Source: Pseudomonadota bacterium
GTDB taxonomy: Bacteria; Pseudomonadota; Alphaproteobacteria; Rhizobiales; Hyphomicrobiaceae
Direction of reading: 5' to 3'
Assembly (NCBI GenBank): GCA_023392135.1
Contig: JAEVZQ010000009.1
Coordinates: 1 to 6,721 of the forward strand
DNA: 6,721 nt
Below the pieces are notes generated by a model. The model was given only the letters and a program-made list of their open reading frames with translations. It was not told where the DNA came from and ran no database searches. A program made the position numbers and the translations under genes. The first letter of the stretch is position 1. Each line of letters starts with the position of its first letter. This document shows positions 1 through 5,868 of the stretch, in pieces.

Positions 1-368
1 CCGTGGAATTGCGCGACGGCCAGAGCTTTGCCATTGCCGGTCTGCTGCAAACGAACCATACCAAGGATCTTCGCCAGCTTCCCTGGATCGGCGAGGTGCC
101 GGTGCTTGGCGCCTTGTTCAGCAGCGCCTCCTACGAAAAACGCGAATCCGACCTCGTCATCATCGTCACGCCGCGTCTCGTGCGGCCGGCCGTTCCCGGT
201 CAGAAACTGCTGACGCCGCTCGACCAGTCGGTGCCCGCATCGAAGCGCGACTTTTTCATGCGCGGACGCATGGAGGTGCCGAAACACTTTTCGGCGCCCT
301 ACGGCCACATCCTGGATCTGAATGGATGGAACACTTTCACGGAGGTGAACCATGTACCGTACAAATAG
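1..368 (+). CDS. cpaC: Pilus secretin CpaC/RcpA, C-terminal fragment (5' end outside window)
   Basis: This is the last part of the outer-membrane secretin that forms the channel through which the Flp/Tad pilus leaves the cell. The reading frame (codons from base 3) is open to the left edge. The GTG at base 3 reads naturally as an internal Val in a TVELRDGQSF-like stretch, so it is not taken as a start. Visible family hallmarks are the end of the secretin domain (type II/III secretin family): LRDGQSFAIAGLL at about residues 3-15, LPWIGEVPVLGALFSS at 26-41, and ESDLVIIVTPRLVRP at 48-62. A post-secretin tail ends in the APYGHILDL stretch (98-106), which I recognise from rhizobial CpaC proteins. 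About 15 residues follow that tail, encoded by DNA that also holds the ribosome binding site and start of the next gene, with a 17-base overlap. The N-terminal BON-like and secretin N domains lie outside the window. Identity is near certain. Confidence 0.95.
   Translation, partial: VELRDGQSFAIAGLLQTNHTKDLRQLPWIGEVPVLGALFSSASYEKRESDLVIIVTPRLVRPAVPGQKLLTPLDQSVPASKRDFFMRGRMEVPKHFSAPYGHILDLNGWNTFTEVNHVPYK
341..348 (+). promoter_or_regulatory. Shine-Dalgarno site inside the 3' end of cpaC
   Basis: GGAGGTGA at 341-348 is a near-perfect match to the anti-Shine-Dalgarno end of 16S rRNA. It lies three bases before the ATG at 352. It sits within the coding sequence of cpaC, in the segment encoding its extra C-terminal residues (TEVNH). 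It fixes the start of the small protein at 352 and is the strongest such site I see in the window. Confidence 0.8.
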
Positions 369-669
369 GCCCGCCGTTTCGGGATTGCTTGCCGCAGCTC
401 TCGGCTGCACCCTGTTTTTCTGGCAGTGCTCCGAGTACGATACCTTCGCCGACTATGGCGGACCGCACGACAGCATAACGATACACGCCGGCAACGCGGT
501 CGCCCACAACATCGCCGTGCAGACGATCAATCCCTGGCCCGATAACGTCGGCAACGCGCGGATCGATATAGACGGCCAGCGGCTGATGAACGGCATCGCG
601 CGCTACAAGGCGAACGCGAGCCTGCCGCCGCAAGGACTGTCAACTCAGGCGATCATCAACGGAGATTAG
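352..669 (+). CDS. Small exported, lipoprotein-like protein of the Tad locus (105 aa, function unknown)
   Basis: I do not recognise a named family with certainty. Residues 1-6 carry two Arg, followed by a hydrophobic segment (about 8-24) and cysteines at 19 and 26, as in an exported protein or lipoprotein. Neither Cys has a canonical lipobox: ALGC precedes C19 and FWQC precedes C26. The mature part (27-105) is polar, with HAGNAVAHNIAVQTINPWP around 45-63 and a GQRLMNGIARYK stretch at about 75-86. From memory, short proteins with this 'DPWP...RYR' pattern occur beside rhizobial Tad loci. The gene overlaps cpaC by 17 bases, has an excellent ribosome binding site, and is followed by tadG 32 bases on, so it is almost surely a real operon member. 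Its place between cpaC and the rest is where cpaD, a larger lipoprotein, often lies. A role as secretin-associated lipoprotein is inference. The strand, frame and start are well supported. Confidence 0.8.
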   Translation: MYRTNRPAVSGLLAAALGCTLFFWQCSEYDTFADYGGPHDSITIHAGNAVAHNIAVQTINPWPDNVGNARIDIDGQRLMNGIARYKANASLPPQGLSTQAIINGD

Positions 670-692
670 CTCGCCGTTCAGCTGGCCGCGCC

Positions 693-697
693 GGAGG
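693..697 (+). promoter_or_regulatory. Shine-Dalgarno site of tadG
   Basis: GGAGG at 693-697 lies four bases before the ATG at 702, in the only gap longer than 8 bases in the window (670-701). It supports the 702 start. I see no convincing promoter or hairpin terminator in this 32-base gap, so transcription most likely runs through from cpaC. Confidence 0.7.
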
Positions 698-701
698 CAG
701 C

Positions 702-2147
702 ATGATCAGTCGTGTTCTAAAGAGAGCAATTCACGCGGGCCGCCGCTTTGGCGCGGCGCAGCGTGGGGCCGTCCTGGCCTACGTTACAGTATCCCTGCCG
801 GTGCTGATCGGCTTTTCCCTGCTTGCAGTCGATGCCGCGCGGCTCGGCAATCTGTCAACTGCCCTCCAGAAGGGAGCTGATGCGCTTGCGCTTGCGGGCG
901 CCGCAGAGCTGGATCGCAAGCCGGATGCGATCGACAGGGCAATAAAGGCGATCGACGAGCTTGTGCAGAACCAGCACAAGTTCGCAGTCGCCAGCCCGGC
1001 CACGGTCACCGTGGAAAGCCGGCGATTTCTGAAAAGCCTCCCCGCCAACGACGTGAGCGCAATCGACAGCTCGCACGAGACAAGCGACCCGGCACTGGCG
1101 CGATTTGTGGAAGTGACGGTTGTCACCCAAACGCTGAATACGATTTTGCCAGCGTCCTTCATCGGCGGTGTGAACTCCGTGAGCACCACCGCCCGCGCGG
1201 TTGCCGGGTTCGATGCTGCCGTATGCCAGTTTACGCCGATGTTCATGTGCAATCCTTTTGAGGGCAGCGAAACGTCCATTTTCGAGGCCATAGCAGACCC
1301 GACAATCCGAGGGCGCCAAATCGTCCTGCGCAAGAATGGCGGCACATCCTCCCAGTATTCGCCGGGCAACTACGGGTTCCTTCAGCCGCCGGGCGGCGAG
1401 AAGGGAGCGGATGCCTTGCGCGAAATGCTCGCTCTTGTGCGCCCGCCGACTTGTTTCGTCCAGAACGGCGTGAGGCTGCGGCCCGGCTTCATCGGTTCTG
1501 CTGACCAGGGCCTCAACGTGCGTTTCGACATGTATGACGGCCCGATGAACTCAAACAAAAATAACCCGAATTTTCGCCCGGCGCTAAATGTTCGCAAGGG
1601 ATACGGCTACAAGGGAAACAACGCCTGCACTGCCTCGCTTACGCCCCCTAACAAAGGATTCCCTGACGACAATTGCTTCGCCTCCAACAGTTGCCCTCAT
1701 ATGGGCGGGCGCATGGGCGACGGCGTTTGGGATATCGATGGTTACAAGACGGCAAACAACCTCGGGGGAATACCTTATTCAAACGCAAACCGTGCCTCAC
1801 GCTACGCGGTCTACCGCTATGAAATAGACAGTGGCGTCGTCAATACAGCATCCCAGGGCGGTGAAGTCGGCGAACCGCAATGCTACAGCGGCGGCGGCCT
1901 TAGCGACGATCCAGATCGCCGGCTTCTTTACATGGCTGTGCTCGATTGCCAGTCACACAATATTGAGGAGAACAACTCGGGCAGCAGCGGCCCGCCGGTT
2001 CCTGTGACAGCATTTGTCAAAATGTTCTTGACCAGACCCGTAAGCCAGGGTCCGGACCAGGATATCTATGGCGAGCTCGTGGACGTCGTCGAGCCCGGGA
2101 CTGTCTCCAATGACGTTGCCCACGATCTTGTCCAGCTCTACCGATGA
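702..2147 (+). CDS. tadG: TadG-like Flp pilus assembly protein (membrane-anchored, periplasmic)
   Basis: This is a protein of 481 residues with a short basic N-terminus (1-21), one hydrophobic segment (about 23-46), and the pattern RGAVLAYVTVSLPVLIGFSL then LAVDAARL...LQKGADALALAGAAELD (to about 71). This is the N-terminal Tad/TadG-like region shared by TadE/TadG-family proteins. The remaining 400 or so residues should be periplasmic. They contain eight cysteines (175, 183, 251, 309, 325, 331, 394, 416) and the motifs CQFTPMFMCNP (175-185) and GDGVWDIDGY (339-348), which I associate with rhizobial TadG proteins. The C-terminus, VAHDLVQLYR, is also typical. No von Willebrand A domain with a MIDAS motif is evident. 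The residue five positions after G22 is Tyr, so the glutamate of the pseudopilin processing site is absent. TadG is needed for Tad pilus assembly in other bacteria, but its exact role is unsettled. The stop overlaps the next start in ATGA, so translation is probably coupled. Confidence 0.9.
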   Translation: MISRVLKRAIHAGRRFGAAQRGAVLAYVTVSLPVLIGFSLLAVDAARLGNLSTALQKGADALALAGAAELDRKPDAIDRAIKAIDELVQNQHKFAVASPATVTVESRRFLKSLPANDVSAIDSSHETSDPALARFVEVTVVTQTLNTILPASFIGGVNSVSTTARAVAGFDAAVCQFTPMFMCNPFEGSETSIFEAIADPTIRGRQIVLRKNGGTSSQYSPGNYGFLQPPGGEKGADALREMLALVRPPTCFVQNGVRLRPGFIGSADQGLNVRFDMYDGPMNSNKNNPNFRPALNVRKGYGYKGNNACTASLTPPNKGFPDDNCFASNSCPHMGGRMGDGVWDIDGYKTANNLGGIPYSNANRASRYAVYRYEIDSGVVNTASQGGEVGEPQCYSGGGLSDDPDRRLLYMAVLDCQSHNIEENNSGSSGPPVPVTAFVKMFLTRPVSQGPDQDIYGELVDVVEPGTVSNDVAHDLVQLYR

Positions 2148-2659
2148 ATCAGCGTGCGCACATTTGGCGGCGCTGGCCGCTTCCGAGCATCGATCAACTA
2201 TCTACGGATAGTCGAGGGACCTCGCTGGTCGAGTTCACGATCGTGCTGCCGTTTCTATTGATTTTGGCTGCCGGGACATTCGAATTCGGCAATGCCCTCT
2301 ATGGTTATCACGTCATCACCACCGGCCTGCGTGATTCGGCACGCTACCTCGCGCGGGTCGATGACACGACCGCTGCAGCAACTGCCGCCAAGCAGATAGC
2401 GGTTTATGGCGAGATCGGCGGTTCTACGAAGCGCGTGTCATGGTGGGATGTCGGAAACGTCTCGGTGACGCTCTCAGCCATTCCCAATCCGCCCGATCCA
2501 GTAACCGGGCAGCGCACCTACCGCGGCCCCGATCCGATCCGCATCGTGCGTGTGGGCACCACCGCCACTTATCCCGGGCTCGGTCTGCTGCCGCTCGTAG
2601 GGCTCGGCCAGACGTTGACCATCAACACCTTTCATGAGGAGCGCGTGATCGGTGATTGA
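2144..2659 (+). CDS. tadE: TadE-type pseudopilin
   Basis: This is a protein of 171 residues in the TadE family, minor pilin-like subunits processed by the Tad prepilin peptidase (CpaA/TadV) and needed for Flp pilus formation. After a 25-residue leader comes RG/TSLVEFTIVLPFLLILAAGTFEFG. The Gly is at 25, Glu at +5 (E30) and Phe at +6 (F31), matching the G/XXXXEF(Y) site described for TadE and TadF, followed at once by the membrane helix (about 31-50). ALYGYHVITTGLRDSARYLAR (51-71) is the conserved amphipathic continuation of the family. The C-terminal part (95-171) is a small periplasmic domain without cysteines. The start is the ATG of the ATGA overlap with tadG. There is no clear Shine-Dalgarno site, so reinitiation after tadG is likely. 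The gene overlaps the next by 8 bases. Processing is inferred from the motif. Confidence 0.92.
   Translation: MNQRAHIWRRWPLPSIDQLSTDSRGTSLVEFTIVLPFLLILAAGTFEFGNALYGYHVITTGLRDSARYLARVDDTTAAATAAKQIAVYGEIGGSTKRVSWWDVGNVSVTLSAIPNPPDPVTGQRTYRGPDPIRIVRVGTTATYPGLGLLPLVGLGQTLTINTFHEERVIGD
2636..2641 (+). promoter_or_regulatory. Shine-Dalgarno-like site supporting the GTG start at 2652
   Basis: GAGGAG at 2636-2641, inside the 3' end of the upstream pseudopilin gene, lies ten bases before GTG at 2652. The spacing is slightly long. The only alternative in-frame start nearby is the ATG for residue 21, which would delete the pseudopilin processing glycine (G18). The GTG is therefore favoured. Confidence 0.55.
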
Positions 2660-3302
2660 GAAGAAGCGCGCATTCTTACGTCGGCTCGGCCGGGACACGC
2701 GCGGCGCGTCCATGGTCGAATTCTCGCTGATCGCATTTCTGCTGTTCGTCGTGACCGGCGGGCTCGTCGATTTCGGCTACGGCCTTTATCAGTGGAACAG
2801 CGCGACGAAGGCATTGCAACTGGGCGCGCGGCTGGCGTCGATTTCCGATCCGGTCGATAAAAGCCTGAAGAATTGGGATGGCCTGAACGGCGGTGCTGTC
2901 CCGGGAGACCCCTTCCCTGACTTCGAGCGCGTGTGCAGTGGGGCTAGCCAGTCCTGCAGCGGCTGCGCGATCGACAATTGCTACGATAGCGCGGCCATGA
3001 ATACCATCATCTTCGGCCGAGGCCAGGCTTCCTGCGGCACGGTCGCCGATCAGACGCCCGCGATATGCGATATCTTTTCCCGGGTCCAGCCGGCAAACGT
3101 CGTCATCACGTACCAGAACACCGGCCTCGGCTTCGCCGGGCGCCCCGGCGGACCGGTGCCGACCATTACCGTCGAGCTTACCGGACTGACTTTCCAGTTC
3201 ATGTTTCTGAACGGGCTCCTCGGGTTCGGGCCGATCACCATGCCGGCCATGAAAACCACGGCCACAGGTGAGGACATGAACACAACCTGGACCAGCAGCT
3301 GA
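2652..3302 (+). CDS. Second TadE/TadF-type pseudopilin, cysteine-rich
   Basis: This is a protein of 216 residues that repeats the TadE plan. A short basic leader (1-18) is followed by RG/ASMVEFSLIAFLLFVVTGGLVDFG, with Gly18, Glu at +5 (E23) and Phe at +6 (F24), and a membrane helix at about 25-44. YQWNSATKALQLGARLAS (46-63) matches the conserved post-helix segment. It lies directly after a TadE gene, which suggests the TadF role, although sequence alone does not separate TadE from TadF here. The periplasmic part has six cysteines (95, 102, 105, 110, 128, 139), four of them within 16 residues, unlike its cysteine-free neighbour. Disulphides are plausible in the periplasm. The C-terminal segment (147-205) has alternating hydrophobic stretches such as VVITY and TITVELTGLTFQF, probably beta structure. 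The start is GTG and overlaps the upstream stop by 8 bases. Family membership is firm; the specific name is not. Confidence 0.9.
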   Translation: MIEKKRAFLRRLGRDTRGASMVEFSLIAFLLFVVTGGLVDFGYGLYQWNSATKALQLGARLASISDPVDKSLKNWDGLNGGAVPGDPFPDFERVCSGASQSCSGCAIDNCYDSAAMNTIIFGRGQASCGTVADQTPAICDIFSRVQPANVVITYQNTGLGFAGRPGGPVPTITVELTGLTFQFMFLNGLLGFGPITMPAMKTTATGEDMNTTWTSS

Positions 3303-3310
3303 GCGCGCCA

Positions 3311-4495
3311 ATGCTGAACAAGCTGATCCCCAGCACAGCTCCGAAATCGCTCGTAAGGCTTGCGGTGCGCGATCCGATGCTCGCGGAACGGCTGACGGGA
3401 TTGCTGGTATCGACAGGACGTTTCCAGATCGCTCCTGCAGTGGACCGCTACACAGGGCCAGCCACCGCCGGGCGCATCGGGATCGCCTCCTTGGATATTT
3501 TGCAGATCGACCCGAACAGTCCCGATGATCTGGACGCGCTGGAAGCTCGGTACGCGGCAAATCCGGCATCGCCGGTGATCGTGCTGGCTGACGGATTGGG
3601 CGAAACTGCGGTCCGACGCCTCCTCAAGCTGCAAATTGCCGATTACCTCTCGACATCCTGCACCGAGCGTGAATTTCTCGCAGCTTGCGAGCAGGCGGTG
3701 AGGCCGGCAAATGCGCCTGCCGTCGAGAGTGCTCACGTCACGACCTTCGTATCCGCTGTGGGCGGTGCAGGGGCTAGCACGCTGAGCCTTGCGGCAGCAT
3801 CGGTACTTGCCCGCAGCGGCTCCCTCGGCATTACGGCATCCTGCGCGGTGGACCTCAACTTTGATTCAGGTGCCCTTGCGGAATATCTGAACGTCACGCC
3901 CAACCTGCAGCTCGAGGAGATCGCTTCATTTCCAGACCGGCTCGATCGCCAGTTGCTCGAGGTCATGCTATCGCGGCACGCTTCCGGATTGGCGCTGCTT
4001 GCAGCGCCGCAATCCACTGAGCCTGGACATTTACCAGCAATACCCGCCGACATCGTCGGCCGTCTGCTGGATCTGGCTTCTTCGCATTTCAAACACGTCG
4101 TAATCGACATCCCGCACCTGTTGCTGCCCCTCTATGCGAATGTCGTGCGCGGCACCGATACGGTCTACGTCGTCACCGAGTTGACAGTCGTTGGCCTCAG
4201 ACAGGCCCTCCGGCTGGCCGACACGCTGGATCAAAGTTTTCGCGCCAGCGCCTCCGTCATCGTCAACAAAGCCCCGTGGCTGGGGGGCGCGGTCAAGAAA
4301 AGCGACGCGCGCCAGGTGCTCGGGGATCGCCTTGCCGGCTTCATCTGCGAAGACAAAGGTCTCGTTCGCGAGGCGCAAAACCGCGGACTGCTGATCTCGC
4401 AGGTAAAGAGACGCAACCGGATCGACTCTGAGCTCCGCCACATCCTGTTGCAGGAGGGCGGCACGCTCCACCAGCTGGGGGGACGCCAGAAATGA
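3311..4495 (+). CDS. cpaE: CpaE/TadZ pilus localisation protein (atypical MinD/ParA-like ATPase)
   Basis: CpaE/TadZ proteins mark the cell pole or site where the Tad pilus is built and recruit the other Cpa/Tad proteins from the cytoplasmic side. This 394-residue protein has the usual two parts. Residues 15-132 resemble a degenerate receiver domain: IADYLSTSCTEREFLAACEQAV aligns with the end of the receiver fold, but the conserved Lys is missing, so phosphorylation is unlikely. Residues 143-390 are a MinD/ParA-like domain with a P-loop-like VGGAGAST (150-157), a VDLNFDSGALAEYL stretch (180-193) in the A' position, VVIDIP (263-268) as Walker B, and the AREAQNRG-like segment near 352-360. Both lysines of the deviant Walker A box are replaced (V150, A155). 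The start ATG follows the previous stop by 8 bases without a clear ribosome binding site. The stop overlaps cpaF in ATGA, tying the two products together. The identification is firm; loss of hydrolysis is inferred. Confidence 0.93.
   Translation: MLNKLIPSTAPKSLVRLAVRDPMLAERLTGLLVSTGRFQIAPAVDRYTGPATAGRIGIASLDILQIDPNSPDDLDALEARYAANPASPVIVLADGLGETAVRRLLKLQIADYLSTSCTEREFLAACEQAVRPANAPAVESAHVTTFVSAVGGAGASTLSLAAASVLARSGSLGITASCAVDLNFDSGALAEYLNVTPNLQLEEIASFPDRLDRQLLEVMLSRHASGLALLAAPQSTEPGHLPAIPADIVGRLLDLASSHFKHVVIDIPHLLLPLYANVVRGTDTVYVVTELTVVGLRQALRLADTLDQSFRASASVIVNKAPWLGGAVKKSDARQVLGDRLAGFICEDKGLVREAQNRGLLISQVKRRNRIDSELRHILLQEGGTLHQLGGRQK
4477..4483 (+). promoter_or_regulatory. Shine-Dalgarno-like site of cpaF within cpaE
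   Basis: A purine run, GGGGGGA at 4477-4483, lies eight bases before the cpaF ATG at 4492, inside the last codons of cpaE. It fits a ribosome binding site, although the G run is not an ideal match. It supports the start within the ATGA overlap. Confidence 0.5.
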
Positions 4496-5865
4496 CCTCA
4501 CTCAGCCGGTTCACTCAGCCCCAGCAACGAAAAGAGCCAGCATTGGAGCGCCGGGAGCTTGGCCTCACTGAAAGTCCGAGCCCCCAGCGGACGTTTACGC
4601 GACGCATCCTGGACGCCAAGGTGCGGCTCCATCGTAAGCTCATCGACGAGCTCAACCTGGCTGCCATCGAGAAGGCCTCCGACGAGGAGCTGCGAAGGCT
4701 TGTCGCCGAGACGGTCTCGCGCTACGTGATCGAGGATCGGCTGCCAGTCAATGCCGAGGAGTTCGAAGACCTCGTCGACGAGCTGATCGACGAGATGACG
4801 GGGCTCGGCCCTATCGAGCCGCTCCTGCAGGATCCAACCGTCAACGACATTCTGGTCAACACTCATAATGACTGCTACGTCGAACGGGCCGGCGTCCTCG
4901 AGCGCGTGCCCGTATTCTTCAAGGATGAGGCGCACCTGCTGCGCATCGTCAACAAGATCGTCGCCGGCGTCGGCCGCCGCGTAGATGAATCTCAGCCGAT
5001 GGTCGATGCACGATTGACCGACGGCTCGCGCGTCAACGTCGCCGTGCGGCCGGTGGCAGTCGACGGACCGCTGGTGTCCATCCGCAAGTTCTCGCGAAGA
5101 GTCTACACGCTCGACCGCCTTGTCGAGCAGGGCAGCCTCAAGCCCCAGGCAGCGCACCTGCTCGCCGCTGCCGTACGCTGTCGCTTGTCCATCCTGGTTT
5201 CGGGCGGCACGGGCACGGGCAAAACAACCATGCTCAATGCGCTCTCTCAGCACATTTCCGACAAGGAGCGCCTGATCACGATCGAGGACGCTGCGGAGTT
5301 GCAACTGCAGCAGCCTCATGTGGGGCGGCTCGAGACACGGCCGCCAACGATCGAGGGCAAGGGTGAGATCCGCCAGCGTGAGCTGGTCAAGAACGCGCTG
5401 CGCATGCGCCCCGATCGCATTATCGTCGGTGAGGTTCGAGGTGAGGAAGCCTTCGACATGCTGCAGGCGATGAACACCGGGCATGAGGGCTCGATGACCA
5501 CGATCCACGCCAACACCACACGCGATGCGCTGGCCCGGCTGGAGCAGATGGTCGGCATGGCCGGTTTTCCCATGAGTCAGCAGAGCATCAGGGCGCAGAT
5601 TGCCTCCGCGATTCGCGTAATTGTTCAGCTCCAACGCTTCTCCGACGGAACCAGGCGCATCAGCCAGATCGCCGAGATCACCGGAATGGAGGGCGATGTC
5701 ATTCAGTTGCAGCCACTGTTCGAGTTTATCCGAACGGGTACCGATCCAGACGGCACCGTGCGTGGCGAGATCCGCGCAACCGGGCTGCGCCCGAAGTTTC
5801 TGGACATTTTGCGCGTCTCTGGCGTCGACATCCCAGCCGACATGTTCGATCCCCGGAAGACGTGA
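4492..5865 (+). CDS. cpaF: CpaF/TadA pilus assembly ATPase
   Basis: This is the hexameric cytoplasmic secretion ATPase of the VirB11/PulE-like superfamily that drives Tad pilus assembly, and in some species also retraction, by acting on TadB/TadC. At 457 residues it has the usual family length. The N-terminal region (35-105) is helical and charged ([16 protein letters not shown]). Next come [20 protein letters not shown] (104-123), the [20 protein letters not shown] segment (161-180), the Walker A box GGTGTGKTT (238-246, K244), the Asp box with [10 protein letters not shown] (263-272, E265/D266), Walker [13 protein letters not shown] (309-320, E314), and the His box [13 protein letters not shown] (330-342). 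All expected catalytic residues are present, in contrast with its partner CpaE. The start ATG overlaps the cpaE stop by 4 bases, and tadB starts 3 bases after this gene ends. I see nothing broken or fused. Confidence is very high. Confidence 0.97.
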   Translation: MTSLSRFTQPQQRKEPALERRELGLTESPSPQRTFTRRILDAKVRLHRKLIDELNLAAIEKASDEELRRLVAETVSRYVIEDRLPVNAEEFEDLVDELIDEMTGLGPIEPLLQDPTVNDILVNTHNDCYVERAGVLERVPVFFKDEAHLLRIVNKIVAGVGRRVDESQPMVDARLTDGSRVNVAVRPVAVDGPLVSIRKFSRRVYTLDRLVEQGSLKPQAAHLLAAAVRCRLSILVSGGTGTGKTTMLNALSQHISDKERLITIEDAAELQLQQPHVGRLETRPPTIEGKGEIRQRELVKNALRMRPDRIIVGEVRGEEAFDMLQAMNTGHEGSMTTIHANTTRDALARLEQMVGMAGFPMSQQSIRAQIASAIRVIVQLQRFSDGTRRISQIAEITGMEGDVIQLQPLFEFIRTGTDPDGTVRGEIRATGLRPKFLDILRVSGVDIPADMFDPRKT

Positions 5866-5868
5866 GCC

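Noticed and set aside
3..5. GTG at the left edge as the start of a complete small gene
   Set aside because: The sequence from here is the conserved end of a secretin domain, and the base pair before it fits a Thr codon (TVELRDGQ), so this is an internal codon of a truncated gene.
670..701. Possible promoter or terminator in the only sizeable gap
   Set aside because: At 32 bases the gap holds the tadG ribosome binding site and no convincing -35/-10 pair or hairpin with a T run.
3134..3150. Perfect 7-base GC-rich inverted repeat with a 3-base loop
   Set aside because: It lies inside coding sequence for a Gly/Arg/Pro-rich stretch (GFAGRPGGP), has no following T run, and genes continue beyond it. 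It is probably a chance product of codon use and not a terminator.
2676..3569. Antisense open frame across the second pseudopilin and the start of cpaE
   Set aside because: It spans the boundary of two well-supported genes, is rich in Arg, Ala and Pro as shadow frames are, and has no family features.
3752..3790. Frameshift or sequencing error behind the odd CpaE P-loop
   Set aside because: The frame is uninterrupted with conserved sequence on both sides, and the glycines and the Ser-Thr of the loop are in register, so the lysine losses look like true substitutions.
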